64,000 nucleotides of DNA from Pseudopedobacter saltans DSM 12145. GTDB lineage: Bacteria; Bacteroidota; Bacteroidia; Sphingobacteriales; Sphingobacteriaceae. Positions 44,074 through 51,551 of the stretch are shown here, piece after piece. Each line of letters starts with the position of its first letter. Position 1 is the stretch's first letter. The translations under genes were made by a program, and so were the position numbers. The stretch spans positions 930,001 to 994,000 of the forward strand of contig NC_015177.1 of assembly GCF_000190735.1 (NCBI RefSeq), read 5' to 3'. Below the pieces are notes generated by a model. It searched no databases and had not been told where the DNA came from. It saw only the letters and a program-made list of their open reading frames with translations.

Positions 44074-44550
44074 TTAGAGATCTTCTATTTCTTTAATTTT
44101 TTCCCGGAGGTAATGTTCCAATTTTTCTACATTTTCTTTTTGACCATCCTCTGCTTTATGAGCCGTCACTACAATATTCCGCATTTCTTCAGAATCAAAT
44201 AACATCCGCCAGTCCATTACGGTCTTGTCGTTTAGCGATTCAAAGACTACTGTGGTAATAAAATGTGGATTAAAATGTTCGAATACTATCTTTTTTAAAG
44301 GAATAACTTCTTTAAATATGCTCCTGTTTGTATAATCTGTACCGTCTGGACCATGCAAAACCAATTTCCATTCGCCTCCTTCTTTAAGATCCATTTGCTG
44401 AATGGTGCTTGTAAAACCTTTCGGTCCCCACCAGTTTACGAGATATTCTGGATTTGTCCAGGCCTCCCAAACCAGAGGTAGTGGAAAATTCAGGGTTTTG
44501 GAAATGCGGATTTCTTTGTTCTCGTTGTTGAACATTGTTTTTTGTATCAA
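44074..44550 (-). CDS. SRPBCC/AHSA1-domain protein
   Basis: This 158-residue protein is a START-like fold of the AHSA1 group: ISKTLNFPLPLVWEAWTNPEYLVNWWGPKGF is family-typical (split here as FPLPLVWEAWTNPEYLVNWW). It binds a hydrophobic ligand or a partner protein; bacterial members are mostly uncharacterised. It could start at 44550 or at the ATG at 44535. Not clearly linked to its neighbours. Confidence 0.85.
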   Translation of the reverse strand: MIQKTMFNNENKEIRISKTLNFPLPLVWEAWTNPEYLVNWWGPKGFTSTIQQMDLKEGGEWKLVLHGPDGTDYTNRSIFKEVIPLKKIVFEHFNPHFITTVVFESLNDKTVMDWRMLFDSEEMRNIVVTAHKAEDGQKENVEKLEHYLREKIKEIEDL

Positions 44551-44712
44551 GTTATTAAAAAAATCTTTTATTCATCACAAAAAGACTAAAGAATATTGTG
44601 AGATTTAGACGATATTCATATAACTGATTTTATCATTCGGAAAGTTTTCTGATAAACGTATTCTGGGTTCTGGTTTAGAAGAGTAGTGTTGACTTAAATC
44701 CTAGATGAAAAC

Positions 44713-44746
44713 GGAGGACTTTGTCCCTCCTGCGGCTGTCAGGAGG
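44713..44746 (+). other. two overlapping, mutually exclusive hairpins
   Basis: GGAGGAC (44713-44719) can pair with GTCCCTCC (44723-44730, one bulged C), or CCTCCTG (44726-44732) can pair with CAGGAGG (44740-44746). The shared middle arm means only one can form, as in attenuators. No gene follows directly, so this may be a decayed leader or a repeat copy. Confidence 0.45.
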
Positions 44747-44961
44747 CAAGTAGCAATAACCTTGATTGAAAGAGATCTGCAAATATTTCGTACGGAGTCC
44801 TGGACTTTAAAAAAGGTCCTTTGTCTTTGTTCTTTCAAATTTGTTCTTTTTTATCGGGGTCCTTTGCAATAGACTACTGCTCGGACTAATCAACTAGTAA
44901 ACATTGTAAAGGTATAGTAATGGAATGGCTATAGTATAGTATAAGGAATAGGCCAGATACA

Positions 44962-45016
44962 GTGGAGAATAGGTGGAGTAAAGGTGGACTATACGTGGAT
45001 GATAGGTGGAGTTATA
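44962..45016. repeat. five phased 11-bp direct repeats, GTGGA-N6
   Basis: GTGGA recurs at 44962, 44973, 44984, 44995 and 45006, exactly every 11 bases, with an imperfect unit of GTGGANNATAG. The period is about one DNA turn, so all copies face the same side. It ends 44 bases before the IS left end. Confidence 0.8.
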
Positions 45017-45158
45017 AAAAAAATGAAATTATTTTAATAGGTTTGTCCTATACTAGATTTACTTGACAAATTTGGACGGTAATTACTAATTTTGGTTTAC
45101 AATTTATATTATTTTCCCGATATTACTTTACACTAAATTTTATTTTCCTGATTTCACT

Positions 45159-46009
45159 TTACCATGCATTACTTGATGCATGTTTTGCTTGTGGTGTTTG
45201 AAGCTGGCAAGAGAAGTGGGGTCTGATCTGGTTATAACTGATAATTGCGTTTTCTACTGCATCTTTAGCTTTTTGGTATGAGTCAAAAGATTGGTATAGA
45301 TTAAATTCTTGTTTTAAAATACCATTCACCCGCTCTGCGATAGCATTATCATAAGGGCTTCCATTTTGCGTCATGCTAATTTGTACATTTTGGCTGATCA
45401 ATAATTGGACATAATCGTCACAGCAGTATTGAATTCCCCTGTCAGAGTGATGAATAAGAGGTCTTTTTGGGTATAATCTTGATTTTAACGCCATCTGAAA
45501 TGCTTTTATGCATCCTTCTGCTTTTAAGTTTCGACTTAAGTTATAACCTACAATTTTTCTTGAATAAGCATCTGTAATCAAACTAAGATAGATAAAACCT
45601 TTTTTGTTTTTAAATAGGTAATATCGCTCACCCATATTTCTTCTGCCATTATAGCTTTACGTCTTTGCACCAGATCCGGCCATTTCTTAAAATGATGAAA
45701 GGAATTGGTCGTTCTGGCATATAATCTCCGGGGCTTAACCAGCAAATTATTTTCCTTTAATAAGCAGAAAAAAGCATCTCTTCCCATCGAAATCTGATGA
45801 GCAGATAGGAATTTTTGCAGCATGGAGTGCATCTTAAGGCCGCCGATGTGGGGCAATTCACTTTTTATTTGTCGAACCTGTTCTATCACTAAAGTTCTTT
45901 GTAGTTGTTTCTGTCCCTTATTTTCAGCTAGCTGATACCAACCTTGACGACTTCTACCAAACAAAGCACAAATTGTTGTTAGGGAAATTTCATGATATAT
46001 TTCTTTCAT
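45159..46009 (-). pseudogene. IS3-family transposase orfB, split by a -1 frame change
   Basis: Two frames together give a full DDE transposase. The first (46009 down to the break) holds the HTH_21-like part and the first catalytic Asp in EIWVSDITYLKTKK; the second (from the break to the stop at 45159) resumes at GFIYLSLITDAYSRK and holds the second Asp in HHSDRGIQY and the Glu in NAIAERVNGILKQEF. The break is at C-AAAAAA-GG (45605-45598). One missing A, or a ribosome slipping back one base at A-AAA-AAG, restores the reading. It is probably a decayed gene, unless frameshifting rescues it. Confidence 0.8.
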
Positions 46010-46014
46010 TTGTC

Positions 46015-46371
46015 CTACTGTTTGGTACCAGGCTTTTTTACAATATCTACCCCCATTTCCCGTTCGGCATTACGAATGAGCATTTCTAATGCGGTGATCT
46101 TAAGTTTTGCCAACGCTAATTCCTCTTCAAGCTTAGCGGTGTTTGAGGGCGTTAATTCCGCAGGAGAACTTGTCTCTGGGGCTGGGTCAGGATGATGCTT
46201 ATTGTACCACTTTACAAAGTAAAATACATTGTCTGAATTTAAATTGTATTTCTTGCCAACCTGACTGGCGCTATAGTCACCCAAAATATATTCTCGGGCA
46301 ACTGCAATTTTAAAACTGTCTTCGAATAAAGGAGTACGACCTTTGCTCTTTCCTTTTCTTGGTTTTTCCAT
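46015..46371 (-). CDS. IS3-family transposase orfA
   Basis: This 118-residue protein has an N-terminal helix-turn-helix (DSFKIAVAREYILGDYSASQ and VGKKYNLNSDNVFYFVKWYN) and a C-terminal leucine-zipper-like coiled coil (KLEEELALAKLKITALEMLI). A slippery A-AAA-AAG sits in frame near its end (46039-46033): slipping back one base there leads directly into orfB, the normal IS3 way to make the OrfAB transposase. It lies 5 bases before the orfB ATG. Confidence 0.88.
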   Translation of the reverse strand: MEKPRKGKSKGRTPLFEDSFKIAVAREYILGDYSASQVGKKYNLNSDNVFYFVKWYNKHHPDPAPETSSPAELTPSNTAKLEEELALAKLKITALEMLIRNAEREMGVDIVKKPGTKQ

Positions 46372-46514
46372 TGTTCTTTTAAAGTTAGGATTTTGTCCAA
46401 ACTTGTAAAGTGGATTTAGGAACGGACAGTTATTTTTAGGGCATTCAGGTAAATATACTAATTTTTTAGGAAAATAGCTAGGTGAAATGGGTTAAATTCT
46501 TATTCTTAAAAAAC

Positions 46515-46579
46515 CCTTCCTGGTTTAAGTCTTAGTGCGTAAATGCAAGGAGTGTAAGGATGACTTAAACGAGGGAAGG
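46515..46579. repeat. inverted repeat right of the IS element
   Basis: CCTTCC-TG-GTTTAAGTC (46515-46531) pairs with GACTTAAAC-GAG-GGAAGG (46562-46579), 15 paired bases with a 30-base loop. It is in the 248-base gap between the IS and the ABC-F terminator. GACTTAAA occurs again at about 44695. It may be a decayed small repeat element. Confidence 0.5.
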
Positions 46580-46607
46580 ATGCGTCTCAAAAAATAATTC
46601 ATTAAAC

Positions 46608-46638
46608 AAAAACAGCGGAAAATTAATCCGCTGTTTTT
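46608..46638. terminator. intrinsic terminator of the ABC-F gene
   Basis: AAAAACAGCGGA (46608-46619) pairs with TCCGCTGTTTTT (46627-46638). T runs on both strands; it lies 22 bases after the ABC-F stop. Confidence 0.9.
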
Positions 46639-46660
46639 ACAAGAAAATATCAATAACAAC

Positions 46661-48568
46661 TTAATCCTCTAAAATCAATATTTCTTCAACCAATTTTTCC
46701 CAATCATCATGAAATTTGATTAATAAATCTTTAGCTTGAGTATATTTTGCATTGGTTTCAGCAAGCTTAGTTACATTACTATAAACTTCTTCTTTAGCAA
46801 TTTCGGCTTCAAATTTTTCCACCTCAGCTTTTTGTAAAATGATGTCTTCTTCCAGTTTCTTCAATTGCGTATTTAGCTTTTTCAATTGCTTATTCACATC
46901 ATCAGACATTACTTTAGGTTCTTCCTTCTTAGGCTTTTCTTTCTTTACGTCTTTAACATTTGTCGAGCTTTTCTCACGTTTAGATTGCCATTCTTCGTAC
47001 TCCTCATAAGTACCCGGATATTGCTTGATTTTCTTATCTTCAATGAACCAAATTTTATTGGCAATATTATCAAGGAAATAACGATCGTGGGATACTGTAA
47101 TGAAAGTACCCTCATATTGTTGTAAAGCTTGTATCAGAATGTTTACCGATTGGATATCCAGGTGGTTTGTAGGCTCATCTAAAATCAGGAAATTAGAATC
47201 GGTTGTTAAAGATTTAGCTAAAGCTACTCTGGATTTCTCACCGCCCGATAGTACGCGGATTTTCTTAAAAACATCATCTCCTGTAAACAGGAAACAACCA
47301 AGAAGCGATCTTAATTCAGTATCGGTATGTTTTGGTGCAAAAGATTGCAATTCTTCCAGAATGGAATTTTCCAAATGAAGAGATTCCAATTGATGCTGCG
47401 CAAAGAAGGTTTCCGTAACATTATGGCCTGTTTCGCATGTTCCCTGAAAAGGCTCAGTACCAGCAATCATACGCAATAGAGTAGACTTACCTTTACCATT
47501 AGCACCAATTAGTGCAATTTTATCACCTTTTTCTATTACAGCTTCCGCGTCTTCTAAAATATCAATGGCAGGGTAACTTTTAGTCGCATGCTCAATACGG
47601 ATTACATGTCTTCCCGATGGTTTAGTAAATTTAAACTGAAAGTTCACAGTAGGGTTTTCGTCATCGACATCTTCCACCCGGTCCATTCTTTCTAAAGCTT
47701 TGATCCTGGATTGCGCCATTTTCGCTTTTGAAGCCTTCGCCCGGAAACGTTCAATCAGTTTTTCTTCCTGCTTGATCTTTGCCTGTTGGTTTTTATATTC
47801 ACCGCGTTGAATTTCAGATCGAAGCCCTTTTTCTTCCACGTAGAAACTGTAATTACCAGAATAAGAAGTTAATTTGCCTTTTCTTGATTCGACAATACGG
47901 TTAACAATTTTATCGAGGAAATAACGGTCATGAGAAACAATAACAATAGCTCCCTCAAAACTAGATAAGTAGTTCTCCAACCATTTAATAGAAGGTAAAT
48001 CCATATGGTTGGTTGGCTCATCCAGTAAAAGGATATCCGGATCCTGTAAAAGAATTCTGGCCAGCATAACACGCATTCTCCAACCTCCCGAAAAGGTATT
48101 TAAAGGACGATGCTGATCTTCCGAACTGAAACCCAAACCCGCCAGTATCTCGTTAGCACGATATTCGATATTATAACCGTCCAATGCAGCAAATTCTTCC
48201 TGTTTGACGCTTAGTTTATTTAAAACTTCATCGGAATAATCAGTCTCCATTTTCTTTAGAAGTTCCTCTATTTCATCATGCAGCTGGTTCTGACGCTCGA
48301 AAGCTTCCATAGCAACATGCAAAATGCTATTGTGTGATTCGTAAGACAATAAATCCTGATTCAAATAACCAATCTTCAAGTCTTTCGACATCGATATTGT
48401 TCCTGAAGTAGGAGTGTATTCACCTACAATCAGTTTTAGTAAAGTTGATTTTCCAGTACCATTGGCACCTATAAGGCCCACGCGATCGCCGGGTTTTATA
48501 TGCCAATTGGCTTCATCATATAAGGCTCTGGAGCCTATTAAAAAACTTAAATCGTTGATTGAAATCAT
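46661..48568 (-). CDS. ABC-F family ATPase (ribosome-associated)
   Basis: This 635-residue soluble protein has two ABC ATPase domains with no membrane domain. Walker A motifs are GANGTGKST and GANGKGKST; signatures are FSGGWRMRVMLARILL and LSGGEKSRVALAKSL; both Walker B sequences end LDEPTNH. A charged linker lies between, and a coiled coil closes the protein (about 540-635). ABC-F proteins act at the ribosomal E site (EttA/Uup/YbiT and antibiotic protection). The C-terminal coiled coil suits the Uup branch. Confidence 0.92.
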   Translation of the reverse strand: MISINDLSFLIGSRALYDEANWHIKPGDRVGLIGANGTGKSTLLKLIVGEYTPTSGTISMSKDLKIGYLNQDLLSYESHNSILHVAMEAFERQNQLHDEIEELLKKMETDYSDEVLNKLSVKQEEFAALDGYNIEYRANEILAGLGFSSEDQHRPLNTFSGGWRMRVMLARILLQDPDILLLDEPTNHMDLPSIKWLENYLSSFEGAIVIVSHDRYFLDKIVNRIVESRKGKLTSYSGNYSFYVEEKGLRSEIQRGEYKNQQAKIKQEEKLIERFRAKASKAKMAQSRIKALERMDRVEDVDDENPTVNFQFKFTKPSGRHVIRIEHATKSYPAIDILEDAEAVIEKGDKIALIGANGKGKSTLLRMIAGTEPFQGTCETGHNVTETFFAQHQLESLHLENSILEELQSFAPKHTDTELRSLLGCFLFTGDDVFKKIRVLSGGEKSRVALAKSLTTDSNFLILDEPTNHLDIQSVNILIQALQQYEGTFITVSHDRYFLDNIANKIWFIEDKKIKQYPGTYEEYEEWQSKREKSSTNVKDVKKEKPKKEEPKVMSDDVNKQLKKLNTQLKKLEEDIILQKAEVEKFEAEIAKEEVYSNVTKLAETNAKYTQAKDLLIKFHDDWEKLVEEILILED

Positions 48569-49306
48569 GAGGCTGCAAAGGTAAGTAAATTTGGCGTTTT
48601 ATAAATCAGCGTTTTATGTTTTATGAGCTAAGGATTACGAAATATTGAAGCGATTCGATGTAGGAGGCCAACAACTAAAAACTCATTCGCTATGGCGCTA
48701 GTTATCCGGATCATTTTTAAAGAAGGGTTTATTGTACACTTTCCGTCTGAAATCCTAATCACTTTTACACACTTTTTTGTACGTGTTTGAAATTAAATTT
48801 GCCCTTCTGCGCTAGTTTATTTAAGAGCTTCCAGTAGTGCTCATGATGTAATCCATTCCTTCTTCGGATTCCTTTCGTTTCTTTTACGTTTCTCCTTCAC
48901 TTCTCCGTACCATCTTCCTTTCAAGGCTTACGATTGTCCTACGTTCCTCTTACGTTTCTCTTACGGTACAAAGGAAAATCGCAGGAGGAATCTAAGCAAA
49001 CCGATGAATTTGTTCTGGTTTTGGTTATGATCAGTTGCGGTAATCTGCAACGGAACCTACGATATAGTGTAAGACAAAGGCCATTATATCAGGCTTCTAT
49101 TTCCTAATCTTGAAAATTACTTTAAGTGAAGTTCGGTTATGTAGGTTGCAGCAGCTACGTGAATATAGAAGAATAATTTTTGTTTTTATTCAGATAATAT
49201 TAATATTTGGGGAATTTATAAGCACCCAATTAAATCGATAAAACCACACAAAGGAAGCATTGCTGGTCTGAAGGAATAAATATTTCCAGAGTTAGCTATC
49301 AAAATT
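48569..49306. other. 738-base gap without a recognisable gene
   Basis: No frame looks like a protein. Between about 48865 and 48970 the plus strand is very pyrimidine-rich, with TTACGTTTCTC occurring twice. The last 110 bases form the AT-rich leader of the sigma factor gene. No structure or repeat of clear function. Confidence 0.5.
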
Positions 49307-49900
49307 ATGGCAATTAAACCTCTCGACAATGAAACCGAATTATTGGCAAAAATTGCCGAAGGAGATCATATTGCTTTTTCGGAACTTTTTACTTATTACC
49401 GGAAATATGTGTTTTCTTTTGGGAGTAGACTAATGCGTTCAGAAGAGGTAGCCGAAGAAGTGGTACAGGAAGTATTTACCAAAATATGGAGAGGACGAGA
49501 GAAGTTAAAGACCATAGACAATTTTGCTGGTTACCTGAGTATATTGGTTCGCAACCATTCCTTTGATTTACTGAGACAGCTTGCCCGTCAGCAAAAAACA
49601 GGAGGAGAGATAGTTTTGTTATTTTCAGAAGAAGACAACAGTACCCAAAACGAAATAGATTACAGAGAGACCGTTAGAATATTAGATGAAGTGCTGGATG
49701 TCTTGCCAGAACAACAACGAAGAGCTTATACACTCTGTCATTTAGAAGGGCTGAAATATGAAGAAGCCGCTACCATAATGAATATTTCTGCAACGACAGT
49801 GAATTACCATATGAAGTTGGCATTGAAGAATATCAGGCAACATTTATTAAAAAATGGACTGTCTTACCAGATCATCTTGTTCTTGTTTTATAAGTTTTGA
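49307..49900 (+). CDS. ECF sigma factor, SusC-linked (RpoE/FecI-type)
   Basis: This 197-residue sigma factor has region 2 (about 20-90; ELFTYYRKYVFSFGSRLMRS and AEEVVQEVFTKIWRGREKL) and region 4 (about 130-180; LPEQQRRAYTLCHLEGLKYE and ATTVNYHMKLALKNIRQHL). It is the first gene of the polysaccharide locus and would direct transcription of susC onwards when released by the FecR protein downstream. Confidence 0.93.
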   Translation: MAIKPLDNETELLAKIAEGDHIAFSELFTYYRKYVFSFGSRLMRSEEVAEEVVQEVFTKIWRGREKLKTIDNFAGYLSILVRNHSFDLLRQLARQQKTGGEIVLLFSEEDNSTQNEIDYRETVRILDEVLDVLPEQQRRAYTLCHLEGLKYEEAATIMNISATTVNYHMKLALKNIRQHLLKNGLSYQIILFLFYKF

Positions 49901-50230
49901 AATAATTTAACTGCAAAGTGTAGAAAGAAATGTCTGGAGAAGGAAGTTTGTTTGTCCATATTTGATGGCCGATAGTCCATAATTAGATTTACTGATGATA
50001 CTCAATGAACCAACTAACATTGAAGAGTAAGAAAGATAGATTTATTCTTTTGAAGGTAGTGAATAACTATTATAGGTTTGATACCTGATACTAAATACTT
50101 AAAAATAAAATAAATAAAATATTGTGTTGTTTTTCAGTGTTTTATAACTTTTTTGTAAAAACAGACTACTGTGTTGTTTTAAACAAACGTCAATATAATA
50201 AACCGATAGCCTAAATAAGCTTTTCGTACG
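49901..50230. other. 330-base gap between sigma factor and FecR
   Basis: No gene. TGTGTTGTTTT occurs twice (50123-50133 and 50170-50180), 47 bases apart, within 110 bases of the FecR start; the second follows ACAGACTAC. They could be recognition boxes of an ECF promoter. A TTATAACTTTTTTGTAAAAA segment lies between them. Confidence 0.45.
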
Positions 50231-51412
50231 ATGAATAATAATAACAAAAGGATTTTAGAATTACTTGAGAAGTATTTGACTAATACATGTTCGGAGCCTG
50301 AAGAACAGGAGTTTCTGAATTATGTGGAAGATCCTTTTTATAAAAATGAGATAAAGGAGCTGCTTTCAGGTGTTTTTAATAACCAGAATGAACTGGTTGA
50401 TTTAAAGGTGAGTAGTAGCGAGCGTATTTTAAATGCAATTTTGGAAGAGGATGTTGAGGAAATTGGAATACGGAAGAATTATAGCTGGTGGAAATGGGCT
50501 TCAGTTGCTGCATCCGTTTTGTTGGGGCTGGCTTTTACATTTTATTTTATACAAATCCGGGATGTAAATAAAGCAGAACGTTTGAGTCTGTCTGTCGATA
50601 GTATAAAAGTAGATAGGGATAAGGTTTATCTTACTTTAGGAAATGGTAAAAAAATCAATCTTTCTGATTATGACTCTGGAAAAATAACCGATGAAGAGGG
50701 AATCAGGATTACTAAAAATAAAGAAGGAGCATTAGTTTACGAGGTTTCGGATAAGTTTAAAGACCAGGCAGGTCTTCGTTTTAATTCGATAGAAGTACCG
50801 AGGGGAGGAAAGCTGATGATTCAATTACCGGATGGAACGAAGGTATGGTTAAATGCGGCTTCTAAGTTTAGGTATCCCCTTGCGTTTATAGGTAAAGAAA
50901 GAATAGTTGAGTTAAGTGGAGAGGCTTATTTTGAAGTTGCAAAAAATAAAGATGTACCTTTTAAAGTAAAAACTAATGAACAGATTATAGAAGTGCTGGG
51001 AACGCATTTCAACGTACACAACTACGCAGATGAGGTTAGCGCAAAAACGACCTTACTGGAGGGGAGTGTAAAAGTATATTCGGGAGAGTCTGCAGCTTTA
51101 TTAATACCGGGACAACAGGCGGTTACGGATAGAAATGGCAAAGATATAAAGATTAACACAGTAAATGTAACTGACGTTATGGCCTGGAAAAATGGCTATT
51201 ATGTTTTTGAAAATGCGGATGTTAAACAAATTATGAATTACTTATCGAGATGGTATGATGTAGATGTAGAGTATCTAGGTGAAATCACAACCAAAAGATT
51301 TGGAGGTGTATTTAAACAATCTGCAGATCTTAGGGAGTTATTGGAATATTTAGAAACATACGGTGATATTCACTTTAAGATAAGAGAAAGGAGGGTTATA
51401 GTGACGAATTAG
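50231..51412 (+). CDS. FecR-family anti-sigma factor
   Basis: This 393-residue inner-membrane protein has a cytoplasmic N-terminal sigma-binding part (1-85; EKYLTNTCSEPEEQEFLNYV), a membrane helix at about 87-108 (WWKWASVAASVLLGLAFTFY), then a periplasmic FecR domain (about 180-290; VPRGGKLMIQLPDGTKVWLN) and a C-terminal DUF4974-type domain (about 315-393). It receives the signal from the SusC STN domain and frees the sigma factor. Confidence 0.93.
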   Translation: MNNNNKRILELLEKYLTNTCSEPEEQEFLNYVEDPFYKNEIKELLSGVFNNQNELVDLKVSSSERILNAILEEDVEEIGIRKNYSWWKWASVAASVLLGLAFTFYFIQIRDVNKAERLSLSVDSIKVDRDKVYLTLGNGKKINLSDYDSGKITDEEGIRITKNKEGALVYEVSDKFKDQAGLRFNSIEVPRGGKLMIQLPDGTKVWLNAASKFRYPLAFIGKERIVELSGEAYFEVAKNKDVPFKVKTNEQIIEVLGTHFNVHNYADEVSAKTTLLEGSVKVYSGESAALLIPGQQAVTDRNGKDIKINTVNVTDVMAWKNGYYVFENADVKQIMNYLSRWYDVDVEYLGEITTKRFGGVFKQSADLRELLEYLETYGDIHFKIRERRVIVTN

Positions 51413-51441
51413 AATTTTATTTGACACGTAGCCTAAAAAAT

Positions 51442-51493
51442 GCCAGAAGCGGTGCGAAAGCTTCTGGCCTAAAGAAGCTAAAAAGATAGCTTT
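51442..51493 (+). other. structured leader of susC
   Basis: GCCAGAAGC (51442-51450) and GCTTCTGGC (51460-51468) form a 9-bp hairpin, and AAGCT...AGCTT forms a second, small one just after (about 51475-51493). No U run follows, so it is not a simple terminator. It lies between FecR and susC and could stabilise or control the susC message. Confidence 0.5.
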
Positions 51494-51551
51494 TAAGGCA
51501 TAAAATATTAATCGATTATCGACAACCAATTTATTTTAAACCAAACTTCAA

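Larger units (their letters stand above)
44551..45060. other. gene-free accessory stretch left of the IS element
   Basis: No convincing gene. It holds two mutually exclusive hairpins (44713-44746), a TATAGTA-rich run near 44912-44943, and the five phased 11-bp repeats. One open frame through the repeats (from about 44935) ends soon after and does not look like a real gene. Confidence 0.6.
45061..46412 (-). mobile_element. IS3-family insertion sequence
   Basis: About 1.35 kb with orfA and a split orfB on the minus strand. Proposed ends: ACTTGACAAATTTGGAC (45061-45077) and, as reverse complement, ACTTTACAAGTTTGGAC (46395-46411), matching at 15 of 17 bases. GATTT flanks both sides (45056-45060 and 46413-46417), a likely 5-bp target duplication. 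A subterminal direct repeat (TTTTCCCGATATTACTTTAC at 45112, a variant at 45143) lies inside the left end. Confidence 0.8.

Noticed and set aside
44935-45060. Open frame through the GTGGA repeats (reads ENRWSKGGLYVDDRWS)
   Set aside because: No start codon in a sensible place, stop soon after, and no similarity to a known protein; the repeat period is not a multiple of three.
45159-45635. Independent gene starting at MGERYYLF in the IS
   Set aside because: That start is an artefact of the frame break; the upstream frame continues the same transposase.
48865-48975. Pyrimidine-rich stretch as a CRISPR or tandem repeat
   Set aside because: TTACGTTTCTC occurs only twice and spacing is irregular; low-complexity sequence.
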